DNA of 64,000 bases. Origin: Trichobilharzia regenti. Taxonomy: Eukaryota; Platyhelminthes; Trematoda; Strigeidida; Schistosomatidae. The stretch is from assembly GCA_944472135.2 (NCBI GenBank), contig OX235270.1, positions 140,879,632 through 140,943,631 of the forward strand, given 5' to 3'. Both the position numbers and the translations under genes were made by a program. Below are positions 54,707-64,000 of this stretch, piece after piece (the stretch's first letter is position 1; every line of letters begins with the position of its first letter). The notes beneath the pieces were generated by a model. It was not told the DNA's origin. It did no database searches and saw only the letters and a list, made by a program, of their open reading frames with translations.

Positions 54707-54723
54707 CTCCACTTCATCATTAG
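54707..54723 (-). other. Possible 17-nt micro-exon of the 53BP1-like gene
   Basis: CTAATGATGAAGTGGAG stands between a weak acceptor (AACTTATAG) and a good donor (GTAAGAAC). Read in the frame that ends in phase 0 it gives xNDEVE, which joins the VSSSSG start of the 168-nt exon. Schistosomes use micro-exons often, but the polypyrimidine tract is poor and a chance match is quite possible. Confidence 0.2.
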
Positions 54724-55085
54724 CTATAAGTTATGATTGTCTAAATTCGTTGGTATTCTTCAAGAACCCCTTATATGTAATCAACCTGTGCACACGCTTG
54801 TTTCCTACTTATTCTTGAGTTTGCGAAAATTATTCATTACGTAATCTATGTGTTGCAGGCATTTCTACATTGGAACTCTATGCATTTATTCACTTCGTTA
54901 ATTTTCACCCCATTGGCATGTTGATACTGCCTAATGATTGTAAACAAACATATCAGTGCCACTTGATTGGTAAGTTGTTGTGTATTGTAATAAAGATGCT
55001 ATACGTGCATATCAGAGTACAGCCAGACATGAGTATCTAATTGAATAGTAATTATTTCTTCGCTCAATCCTTCTGCTTTCTAAAC
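54724..55085 (+). other. AT-rich intron-like stretch, no gene seen
   Basis: No motif or repeat match on either strand. Confidence 0.5.
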
Positions 55086-55530
55086 ATATTATTTGGCAGA
55101 GTCCAGTCAGGCTGGTATAAGTCATTTATTATCCAGATATACAAGAAGGGAGACAAGTCTTCCTGTGATAATCACAGGGGGATTAGCTTGACTAATATGC
55201 TGGTATCTAAAGGTCTAGGCTCAATAATAAAGCGTACACTACTAAGCGGTGCTCGCGAGGCACAAACACGAGAGGAACGGGATGGGTTTAGACCAGGAAG
55301 AGGGTGTATTGATCATAGCTTCACCCCCGACAGACTCTTGAACAGAACATAGGCATGCTTACCAGCATCCAACAATCGGCATATTTCTTGACCTGAAATC
55401 ACCATTCGACTCCGTTGACCAAGAGGTATCATGCCAATGTTTGACTGTGAAAGAAATACTGAGAAAATACACCGCAATGGTCAAGGCACTCTACTCGAAC
55501 TCATGCAGTCGTCAGCCAGGTAAGAGCCTA
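55086..55530 (+). pseudogene. RTE-B LINE fragment, heavily decayed
   Basis: Frame 55041-55352 contains IYKKGDKSSCDNHRGISLTN, AREAQTREE and GFRPGRGCIDH, a piece of the RTE-B reverse transcriptase, with single-base insertions. It then continues out of frame to about 55530 (GIFLDLKSPFDSVDQEV). Confidence 0.7.
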
Positions 55531-55534
55531 TGGA

Positions 55535-56222
55535 GTGGGGACCGATCTCCCCTTGCAGGAAAGTGACATCAAAATTCAACTCAAAACGAGGGATGGAAGG
55601 TTACAATCATTCAATGTTACTCACAGTGATACAAACAAATCGGAACAAGAGAAGAAGGAAGGCGTCTATAGACAACTGCAAACAGTAATGGACAACATCC
55701 TAAATCGTGACATTAAAATCCTTATGAGAGATATGAATACAAGCCAAACTGGGAACAGACAATACGGCACCAGAACTCATCAGGGGTCGACAGGATCTCC
55801 CTAGGCGAAATAAGTGACAATGCAGAACTATTAACAGACTTCTTAAACTTAAATGATTTGATGTTCAGAGGAAGTGTGTACAAACACAAGGATATACACA
55901 AGGCGACAGGGATTTCGCCTGACGGACACATCACAAACCAAATAGATTTCATCACAATGGTGCTAGGGGAAGTGGGGATGCAGCCAACTGTGTACAAAGA
56001 CGAGAAGGGGACAGAACAGATGTGGACTCAGACCACCATCTATTTCAAGGAACCTTCAGGCTCAAGGTTGAAGTACTTCAGAACAACTGCAGGTAGACCA
56101 CAATTCAAGTTCAACATTCAGAAACTGAAGGACGAAACTACAAGGGATACCTCCCCTACAGATTCGACCAGAACAAAGTCGGAGATACCTGAAGGCATTA
56201 CTGAAGAAACCTAAATGGAAGA
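55535..56222 (+). pseudogene. RTE-C LINE endonuclease part
   Basis: Two frames (55535-55804, 55858-56214) encode a second type of RTE endonuclease: QLQTVMDNILNRDIKILMRD (position of the GD-N motif, here RDMN), then SVYKHKDIHKATGISPDGHI, NQIDFITM and a degenerate SDH region (SGSRLKYFRTT). This KDIHK-TW-SPDG-NQIDF pattern is usual for RTE-1/BovB-like LINEs and differs from RTE-A and RTE-B. The Gly of the catalytic GDMN is lost. The element continues at 60195 and 63183 after two younger insertions. Confidence 0.7.
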
Positions 56223-56759
56223 ACATTGAGACTCCCAGACCGAAAGCTGCTACCTTGAAGTGGTGGTCGGGCTTGAACACTGCAATGACCTAATCAGGCT
56301 ATACTAGCTGAGACTTATGTCTCTTGAGGTCCTACCATGCCAGAAAGGTTGTTTGGAAAGCGGTTAGACAAAAAGCAGCTACCCAACCCAACATCATGAC
56401 CAATGCAAAATCACAAAATATCATCCCAGATCGGCCGGGGCTCGGATTAACAACGACCACGCTTCCTGCTGTCGTGTCACAGGGCAGGAGTGATAAGTAT
56501 GCTACTGAGACACACAAAACAATAAAGAACGAACAAAAACAGGCCGCGTGTGACCGGCCTCAAGCAGTTGTCCCCTGGGCTCTGCGGTCACGCAACCCAC
56601 TTCTACGGTGTGGGCAACAGGGGAAGTAACAATCTTCCTCACAATCCGAAATGCACACGAAACCTCTCTAATCCTCACTCATCTTTGTCTTCATCTTCAT
56701 CTCTATTATCTTGCCTTCCTTCTACTTGATGGCTCTTCACTTCCTCTCCACTCTGTGTC

Positions 56760-57790
56760 TACTAAAAACGACGGAAGCCAAAAAACAACCACCGATAGTC
56801 TCCTAAAGCCACGCCACCAATTTCATATAGGAGCATTTATTGTTAGGACACTTTGCCAAATAGGACAACAAGCATCACTAGCCAAGACCCTGCCATCCCG
56901 AGCCATTGATGTATGTTGCCTTTCGGAAACACGCATACAAGACCCAAGTGTGGTTATTCACCTAACCCAAACCTGGTCAACAGGTTGAATCTGCAAAATT
57001 CACCTTGAGGGTGTCAGGAGATGCCACAGATAGTTCACGAGTATTAGTTGGCGTAGGGATAGCTTTGAGTACTAGGGCAGAAAAGACATTACTTGACTGG
57101 ATCCCGGTAGATAGCCGAATGTATGCTGTCCGTCTGAACTGATCAGTAAAAAGGAGAAAGGACTACACTACTCGCCGATGCCTTTTCGTAATCTCCGCCT
57201 ACGCCCCCACTGACTGCAGTTCGGATGAAACGAAGGATGAGTTCTACCAAAAGCTGTCTAGTTTGCTGCGAAAGGCTAAACGTTCAGATATAGTCGTTCT
57301 AGCTGGTGACTTTAATGCTCAAGTAGGGAAATTGTGTCAATCTGAGAAGGATGTCGGTGGCACCTATGGAGTCCCATGCCAGCGAACCGACAACGGTGAC
57401 CGTCTCCTACAGTTCTGTTCAGATAATCATTTGTTTCTTGTAAGCACTAACTTTAAACACAAGGAGAGACACTGTTTGACCTGGCGACCCCCTTCATCAA
57501 ACCAACACTGGACACAAACAGACTACATAACAATAAGCTATCGTTGGCGTGGGTCGGTAGGAGATTGTCGCTCCTTCTGGAACACGTGTGCAGATACCGA
57601 TCACGCACTGGTCCGCGCTCGTGTGTGCCTACGACTAAACGGACGTAGGAAACACCCGGCAGTAAACTCATCACGTCCCCAGCTCGATCAGGAAACTAAA
57701 TCCCTATTCGAGGAAGAACTACCTAAACATATATCTGAATTCAATAGCTGTGCTCACCCTGAAGAAGCCTGGAAGAATTTAATTTTAATT
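56760..57790 (+). pseudogene. RTE-B endonuclease domain
   Basis: Frame 56608-56988 gives IGAFIVRTLCQIGQQASLAK and CCLSETRIQDPS (catalytic Glu). After frameshifts, frame 57263-57799 gives RSDIVVLAGDFNAQVGKLCQ (catalytic Asp-Asn), TQTDYITISYRWRGSVGD and TDHALVRARV. The N-terminal YN motif has decayed to FI. The SINE cuts the frame at 57790. Confidence 0.82.
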
Positions 57791-57985
57791 TTTTTTTAAT
57801 TTTTGATTGCAGCTTGATTCCACACTGTATTTTTTGGTACAAGTATGGAATTTTCAGCGTGGATATCGGTAGCCCAAATTTCGCAGGCCGACCATAGATA
57901 TCAGGTGTGCGCCGGCGTGGGCTCGAACCCCGGACCATGTGCATGTTCGGTGAGAGTCCTAACCACTGTGCCACCGACGCACAGC
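57790..57985 (-). repeat. tRNA-derived SINE copy 3, inside RTE-B
   Basis: Reverse complement of the SINE at 7925-8115. Going left to right it has a T-rich tail (TTTAATTTTTTTTTAATTT), CAGCTTGATTCCACACTGTA, the B box complement GGCTCGAACCCCGG and the A box complement GAGTCCTAACCACTGTGCC. This is the best preserved of the three copies. It interrupts RTE-B between EEAWKN and the TDVKAVN-coding sequence. Confidence 0.85.
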
Positions 57986-58059
57986 CATAGATACAGATGT
58001 AAAGCTGTGAATAAGGTAAATCCAAAGGTGAGTGGATCTTTACCGCCTCATCTGAACTG

Positions 58060-59980
58060 ATAGATGCTAGAAGGCTTATTCCGGCGAGCTCCGAATTCAA
58101 TGAGGAGCGAAAGCTGCACAAAAGGAAACTTACGAAAAGTCACCGCAAGGACCGTGAACAGTGGTGGCTGACAAAGGCGAAAGAGATGGAAATAGTATGA
58201 GCGATAGGCACCACTAGGCAACTCTTTAGACTCATCAGGGAAATGGGTGGGAGAAGGCAAATCATATGTGAAACAATCTCGGAGAAAAATGGCACCATAA
58301 TTAGCTCCCAGGATAGACGATTGGAACGCTGGAAGGAGCACTATGAGGAGCAGTTTATTTGGCCCACAACCACGCTCAACCTGACGAACATCCAATACCT
58401 CCCTGAATGGGATATAGACACAGGTCCTCCGTCCCTAACTGAGGTTACTAAAGCTGTCACTAATCTGAAACAAGGCAAAGCAGTGGGACCTGATGGAATG
58501 ACTCCAGAGGTATTTAAGTACGGTGGAGACAGTTTACTGTCTGCATTAACTCGGGTACTAGGAAGCGTCTGGGAATCAGAAGAAGTCCCATCTGGTTGGT
58601 GTAAGTCACTGATTATCCCCATATACAAGAAGGGAGACAAGTCTTCCTGTGATAATCACAGAGGAATTAGATTGACTAATATGGTAGGTATCTAAAGTCC
58701 TAGGCTCAATAATCATGAGTAAACTAAGTGGTGCTCGGGAGGCACAAACACGAGAGAGCCAGGCAGGCGTTAGACCAGGTAGAGGGTGCATAGATCATAT
58801 CTTCACTCTCCGACACATTCTAGAACATAGACACACTTTTCGGCGTGCGACAATCGCCATATTTCTTGAAGTGAAGGCGGCCTTCGACTCCGTGGATCGA
58901 AAGCTACTATGGCAATGTTTGACTGTGAAGGGAGTGCCAAGAAAGTACATTGCACTAATCAAGGCACTCTATTCAAACTCACGTAGTCGTGTAAGGGCTT
59001 ATGGGGAATTGTCATCTGAATTGATAACAACCAGTGGTGTCCGACAGGGATGTCCACTCTCCCTATTTCTGTTTAACTTCATCATAGATATGCTAATGGA
59101 AGTATCCTTAACTGAACGTAACGACTTAGGAATTGACTTGTTACCAGGGAATAGTTTAATGGACTTAGAATATGCAGATGACATAGTCCTGTTAGGGGAG
59201 GATTCTGACAAAATCCAGCAGAGTCTTCTGAACACCTTGAGCAGCAATCTTCGTATGTTTGGCATGCGATTCGCCCCTGCAGAAGGTAAGATGCTGCTAC
59301 AGGACTGGACCACGTCAACTCCTAACTTAGTGATAGGGAGTGAAGTGATAGAACATGTTGACCACTTCACCTATTTGGGAAGTTGTATCAGCACCAACGG
59401 ACTGATTGGCGACGAAATCTCAGCACGGATCCAAAAAGCTCGAGCTGCTTTCGCTGACTTACACCACCTCTGGCGTAGGCGTGACATCCGGCTATCAACC
59501 AAGGGACGTGTGTACTGCTCAGCAGTTTGCTCCGTCCTTCTCTATGGCTCTGAAACATGGCCAATACGAGTTGAAGACATGAAAAGGTTGACTGCTTTCG
59601 ATCATAGATGTCTGCGATCTTTTTCTCACGTTAGGTGGTTTAATAAGGTAAGTAGTGTTGAGGTTAGGCGTAGTGTTGGGCAAAGAGGAAAAATCAATCG
59701 ACGAGGCTATAAAGTTACATAGACTAAGATGGCTAGGTCACGTCACGTGGTGCGCATGCCTAACCATCGCCTCCCCCGACGGGCATTACTAGTTGATATA
59801 GGTGCAGGTTGGAAAAGAGTAAGTGGTGGCCAAACAAAAACATGGCATCAATTCATGAAATCCTTGACAGTTAAACTGAGTTAGGTAGGGAGATGCAGAC
59901 TTCCGGGTTGGGGCCCTCGGGACTCTAAGAATCAAGGGTTGCAGACAATAGGTGACATGGCTCAAAATCGTTGTCAATAG
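58060..59980 (+). pseudogene. RTE-B reverse transcriptase and C-terminal region
   Basis: Frame 58243-58695 carries LKQGKAVGPDGMTPEVFKYG and YKKGDKSSCDNHRGIRLTNM. Frame 58715-59722 carries IFLEVKAAFDSVDRK (motif A), GVRQGCPLSLFLFNFIID (motif B), LEYADDIVLLGED (motif C) and the C-terminal LWRRRDIRLSTKGRVYC and GSETWPIRVEDMKRLTAF. Frameshifts near 58690 and 59690 and a stop at 59881 break it. Catalytic aspartates remain. Confidence 0.88.
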
Positions 59981-60194
59981 CCAGCGCAGATGTATTCAGT
60001 CTCTGTAATCTTTCATATTTCTTTCTACCATTACCCATTCTGTTTCGCTCTTATACCTGTCAAACTCTTTTGATTCTCTTCACTCATCTTCTTGTCTACC
60101 TTTGTGTGATATTTGGAAGGTGGCAACTCGAACTGCTGCACTTCGGTGCCAAGTTCTATGTTGAATTCAGACAGACAGACAGACATTGAGACTC

Positions 60195-60506
60195 TGAAGG
60201 TTATGTACCACCTGGAAGCTAATAGGAGAGAGGACGATGGTGAAAGAGAAGATAACTCAATACAAATACGAACAACAGAAGGAGAATCTGAGTTCTATGT
60301 ACACTGCACTGAATAAAGAAGTGAAGAAGAAGAAGAAGAGTGCTAGGAAAGACAAAAGAAAATTCTACGACACACTGTCTGGTGACAACTGAAGCAAAAC
60401 AAGCCGGTTGCAGATAAAACAACAGACCTCAGAACATTATAGAAGATAATCAGGTCTCTATCTGAGAAATGATCGACACAAGTGAAAGCCATAATAGATG
60501 GTCAAG
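60195..60506 (+). pseudogene. RTE-C LINE linker between endonuclease and RT
   Basis: Between the RTE-B and RTE-A insertions the plus strand reads YKQQKENLSSMYTALNKEVK, KKKKSARKDKRKFYDTLSGD and then stops. This resembles the lysine-rich linker of RTE LINEs. It continues across the RTE-A insertion at 63183. Confidence 0.55.
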
Positions 60507-63168
60507 TATATTTATTTATTTATTTAAACGCATAAAAAACTTGGTACAATATGGCACCAAGAAAGATGCGCCACACAATAATAATAAAACAACATAGATC
60601 AAAAAAAAAGGAAGGAAGGAAAAGAAAAAATATATATAAGTAGAGAACGGATAAAGAACTTCATCTGGAAGGAAAACAGTCATGCTTAACAAGTTCAAAC
60701 AGTGTTCGTTAGCTATCATCGGGAAGGGAAGAAAGAAGGAAATCACAACACATTCGCCACTGATTACGATTCTTGGCCATATCCGATAACGTTTCGAGCC
60801 ATCGATTTGAGCTATCTCTCGGACCCCAACCAGGGAGTCGTGACACACCAACCGATGCTAATCTAGCACAAAAATCCTTCATCCCACGACGCCACGTCAT
60901 GGACTGACCACCTCTCCGCCTTTTCCATCCCGTCCCAGGGCTAGCGAACAGAGACCTGTACGGAAGCCTCTGGGGTGACATTCGGAGCACATGTCCAAGC
61001 CACCGGAGCCGGTGTTTCCAGATGACGACATTCAATGAATGGTGATCTCCACTTTGTTCAAACACACGCCGCCGAACCTCAGAATTACTCACGCGATGAT
61101 GCCATCGAACGCAAGCAATCCTGCGGAGACAGCGGTGATCGAACACGCAGAGTCGCCGCACATCCTCAGCTCGGAGAGGCCAGGTTTCACAGGCGTAGAG
61201 CAGGACAGCTCGCACCGAAGCATTGTATACCCGACCTTTGACAGCCAGGCTAACGTCGCGACGGCGCCAGAGGTGGCTCAAGTTGATGTATGCCACCCTA
61301 GCCTTCATTATACGGTTGGAAATCTCATCCGTCACCCCTCCGCCAGCACTCACACAACTACCCAGGTACACAAACTTATCAACAACTTCAAGCGGTTCAC
61401 CCGCAAGAGTGAGTGCAGGTACAGGCTCCTGCCAATCTTGTAACAGTACTTTGCACTTAGACGGCGCAAAGCACATACCATACTTACAGACACTGATCGC
61501 CAACTGATTAAGTGCGATTTGGGCAGCCTGCATGCTATCGCACAGTAAGACGATATCGTCTGCATACTCGAGGTCGAAAAGTCTATCTCCAGGTAGCAGA
61601 TCTACACCACCTTCACGCACATCCTTCAGAGCTGACTCTAGAATGTCATCGATGGCAAAGTTAAAGAGAAACGGAGAGATTGGGCAACCCTGTCTAACCC
61701 CACTGTTGGTTGGGAACAGTGGTGATAGTTGGTTGTATGCCCTCACTCTACCTGAGGTGTTTCTGTATAGGGCTTTCAGGATGTTAACAAATTTCTCAGG
61801 TACACCTCTCTCTAACAGACAGTTCCAGAGCACAGTTCTGTCCAACGAATCGAAGGCAGCCCTAATATCAAGAAACACAACGATCGTTGGCCTGCAATAC
61901 GTGTGGCGGTGTTCCAACAACTGACGAAGGGTGAACACCTGATCAATGCATCCACGACCTGAACGAAACCCAGCCTGCTCTTCGCGAATCAATCCTTCAC
62001 GTATTTTGCACAGTCTGCGAAGCAAGACAGCAGCCAGTATTTTAGACGCGACTGGTAACAGACTGATACCCCTATGATTGTCACACGAATTACGTCGACC
62101 CTTTTTAAAGATGGGGACGATAATGGCTTCGTTCCACATTGATGGCACACTCTCTGTCTCCCACACCTTCCTGAACAACCCAGTTAGAGCCATTGTGATA
62201 GTCTCGCCACCATCTTTAAAAAGAGCCGGGGGTAATTTGTCTGGGCCGGGTGCCTTATGGCGTTTCAGAACTTGGAGTTCCTTACGGACCTCCGCTTCGG
62301 TGGGTGGGTCGGTACTAACCGACCAAGGAGCACTCGGGCTAATGATAGTAGACACTGAAGCTGGTGGCCAGCTGAACTGCTTCCCGAAGTGCTCTGCCCA
62401 GCGTTCCAGGCGTCTTTTCAGGCTGGTAATTGGAGTGCCATCTGCCTCACAGACCGTCTCGCTGACACCTTGTTTCTTGCTGCCGGTGGCTCGTATGAGT
62501 TGGAACAGCTTCCGACTGTTGCCAGATGCAGCAGCTGACTCCATCTCACACGCACGTTCTGACCACCAGGCTTCGCGGTCCTTACGTAAACACTGTCTAA
62601 TCTTGCGCGTGAGCGCCTTCCGCTGATTGTTGTATTCGCTGCCAGCCGGAATGGACCGGCGTTCATCCATGAGTTGCAAGGAACTCGCAGAAACCCAGTG
62701 GTTGTTAGCGGAGCATTCTTTCAAGCCGCAAGCGGCTACACTCGCCTTTTGCATGGCACCATGCACATGAAGCCAATGTTCATCTATACTACTTGGGGGG
62801 TTGCTGGCAAGCATTGTTTTTAACTCATTCTGATATTTCAAAGAAGTAGCAGGTGCTACTAGTTTGCTCACATCAACGCTTAGACTACGGCTTTTACGAA
62901 CCCCACCAAATCGCAAGACGAACTTGGCACACACTAACGCATGATCGGAGTCCAGGCATGTGCTCCAGAAGGAGCGACAGTCTTGTATGCATCCCCGCCA
63001 CCGGAAACTGACCGCGATATGATCAATCTGAGTCCAAGCTTGCTTCGCAGAGGGAGGACGCCAGGTAGCGCTACGGCGATGGCTGTGCCGGAAGTTGGTG
63101 CTAGCTAGAAATAGGTTGTGATCCGCGCAAAGCTGCAGAAGACGGTCCCCATTATCTGACCTGCGACC
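60507..63168 (-). mobile_element. RTE-A LINE, 5'-truncated recent copy
   Basis: A 2662-bp copy on the minus strand, bracketed by perfect 14-bp duplications AATAGATGGTCAAG (60493-60506 and 63169-63182). The (TTTA)n tail is at the left end. It corresponds to 26515-29178 of the full-length element and is almost identical to it. It lies inside RTE-C. Confidence 0.93.
60709..62934 (-). CDS. RTE-A endonuclease-RT, N-terminally truncated
   Basis: 741 codons open from within the truncated endonuclease to the normal stop, equal to residues 272-1021 of the protein at 25910-28975 save three changes (Q to H in HVQGA, L to I in GETLT, H to Q in CIDHVF). The RT motifs FLDIRAAFDS, GVRQGCPIS and YADDIVLL are all intact. 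It lacks most of the endonuclease, so it cannot be autonomous. The call start is only the first in-frame Met. Confidence 0.88.
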   Translation of the reverse strand: MCAKFVLRFGGVRKSRSLSVDVSKLVAPATSLKYQNELKTMLASNPPSSIDEHWLHVHGAMQKASVAACGLKECSANNHWVSASSLQLMDERRSIPAGSEYNNQRKALTRKIRQCLRKDREAWWSERACEMESAAASGNSRKLFQLIRATGSKKQGVSETVCEADGTPITSLKRRLERWAEHFGKQFSWPPASVSTIISPSAPWSVSTDPPTEAEVRKELQVLKRHKAPGPDKLPPALFKDGGETITMALTGLFRKVWETESVPSMWNEAIIVPIFKKGRRNSCDNHRGISLLPVASKILAAVLLRRLCKIREGLIREEQAGFRSGRGCIDQVFTLRQLLEHRHTYCRPTIVVFLDIRAAFDSLDRTVLWNCLLERGVPEKFVNILKALYRNTSGRVRAYNQLSPLFPTNSGVRQGCPISPFLFNFAIDDILESALKDVREGGVDLLPGDRLFDLEYADDIVLLCDSMQAAQIALNQLAISVCKYGMCFAPSKCKVLLQDWQEPVPALTLAGEPLEVVDKFVYLGSCVSAGGGVTDEISNRIMKARVAYINLSHLWRRRDVSLAVKGRVYNASVRAVLLYACETWPLRAEDVRRLCVFDHRCLRRIACVRWHHRVSNSEVRRRVFEQSGDHHSLNVVIWKHRLRWLGHVLRMSPQRLPYRSLFASPGTGWKRRRGGQSMTWRRGMKDFCARLASVGVSRLPGWGPRDSSNRWLETLSDMAKNRNQWRMCCDFLLSSLPDDS

Positions 63169-63182
63169 AATAGATGGTCAAG

Positions 63183-64000
63183 AGAATCTAATTACCAAAG
63201 AGAAGAGATGAATAAGACAATGGGCTGATCAATTCAAAGGACTCTTAATCCACCATCACCTGCAACTCGCCCGGAAACATCACCTACAGTTTTCACAGAA
63301 CTGTATGCCACTGGGCACCAATCCACCAAAAAAAGAGGAAAAGGCTTGAATGCAATCAAGCTACTGAAGTCCAGACGGGAGGGCAGCAGAACAACACAGA
63401 ATCCACCCATTTCCACTGAAGCACTCAAAACAGAACAAGAGACTGCGGCAGATATACTCAGGCCATTATTGCGAAAAGATTAGAAGGAGGGAAGGAAAGG
63501 TGCCCACTGATTGGAAGAACGGCTACCTCGTCAAACTGCCAAAGAAGGACAAATTACGCCTCACTCTGCAAGAACTGACTGGCGTGCAATAATGCTCTTT
63601 TCCACGCCAAGTAAAACACTAAGTCGCATCATCCTGAAGAGAATAATGGATACGCTAGATGCACAACTCCACCAGACCCACCAGAACAAGTTGCATTCAG
63701 GAAAGGCAAATCATTTGATGATCAAATTGCAACTCTATGCATCATCATCATCATCACAGAACAAAGCATACAATGGCAGTTAAACCACTACCTCAATTTA
63801 ATCGACTTCGACAGGGCACTCGACAGACAGCGTTGACCAAGAAGTAATTCGAAAACTGTTTCAGCACTATGGCGTGCAGTGCCAAAATCTTTATCAACCC
63901 TATTCAACAGCTACATGACAATGCCTGTCACGTGTCAGGTGATCGACAACAGAAGACTCAGTGAAGCTTTCCAAGTGAATGTAGGAGTAAGACAAGACTG
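63183..64000 (+). pseudogene. RTE-C LINE reverse transcriptase start
   Basis: Reading across stops gives ENLITKEKR, RQWADQFKGLL, then KVPTDWKNGYLVKLPKKDKL (RT motif 0/1 of RTE LINEs), SKTLSRIILKRIMDTLDAQL and QNKLHSGK (degenerate EQAGFRKG), and finally VGVRQD at the window edge (GVRQGC). Many frameshifts are present, and a CATCATCAT run lies near 63740. The element runs past the right edge. Confidence 0.7.

Larger units (their letters stand above)
56235..60182 (+). mobile_element. RTE-B LINE, nearly full length, decayed
   Basis: 3948 bp bracketed by 12-bp duplications ACATTGAGACTC (56223-56234 and 60183-60194), which place it inside RTE-C. Its 5' region (GCTGCTACCTTGAAGTGG) resembles RTE-A, it has one endonuclease-RT reading with several frameshifts, and it ends in an (ACAG)n tail. 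A tRNA-type SINE is inserted at 57790-57985. It is the most complete RTE-B copy in the window and serves as the reference for the array fragments. Confidence 0.88.

Overview
The window looks like nuclear DNA of a trematode worm, most likely a schistosomatid. The case rests on the repeat mix: tRNA-derived SINEs carrying a hammerhead-like core of the schistosome Sm-alpha type, RTE-clade LINEs of SR2/Perere-3 style, CR1-like LINEs, Penelope-like elements (PLEs) with GIY-YIG domains, a BEL/Pao element and a Ty3/gypsy relic. The exact species cannot be read from the sequence. Almost all of the window is mobile DNA, much of it nested. The only host gene I can reconstruct is a minus-strand, 53BP1-like BRCT gene spread over about 23.4-54.7 kb, whose introns are filled with transposons. 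Below, RTE-A, RTE-B and RTE-C are working names for three LINE families of the RTE clade.

Layout. 1-6.8 kb: an LTR remnant, a CR1 endonuclease fragment (-), a decayed PLE (+), then a CR1-like LINE (+) with ORF1 and a frameshifted ORF2, split by a 358-bp solo LTR. 6.8-10.4 kb: no gene, two tRNA-type SINEs and an inverted pair of an unnamed AT-rich repeat. 10.45-21.6 kb: a dead BEL/Pao element (-) whose pol is cut by a gag-only LTR element (+, 11502-19061, 5-bp target duplication), which is itself cut by a second copy of the same family (-, 14542-18507). This makes a palindrome with arms of about 3 kb. 21.6-25.1 kb: a PLE relic, then a BRCT exon broken by a truncated RTE-B copy. 25.3-29.2 kb: a full-length RTE-A LINE with an intact 1021-residue ORF and target-site duplications. 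29.2-36.7 kb: RTE-B and PLE relics, two host exons, two Sm-alpha-like SINEs in opposite orientation, and a gypsy pol relic.

36.8-54.6 kb: a tandem array of five copies of a roughly 2.52-kb unit. Each unit holds RTE-B and gypsy fragments plus one 168-nt phase-0 host exon on the minus strand. Two units carry the same 1.7-kb RTE-B insertion, and one also carries a 2.83-kb inverted pair of PLE copies. 55-64 kb: an old RTE-C LINE (+) cut first by an RTE-B LINE (56235-60182) and again by a 5'-truncated RTE-A copy (60507-63168), each with target duplications.

The elements date one another. RTE-A copies differ by three residues in 741, so RTE-A is the youngest and possibly still active family. RTE-B, CR1, BEL and gypsy copies carry stops or frameshifts. 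Host exon phases agree across 38.0, 32.3, 30.1 and 25.1 kb (0, 0, 1, 1), which is the main support for the gene. Its BRCT exon has an in-frame TGA and a LINE insertion, so this copy is probably a pseudogene or a damaged allele.
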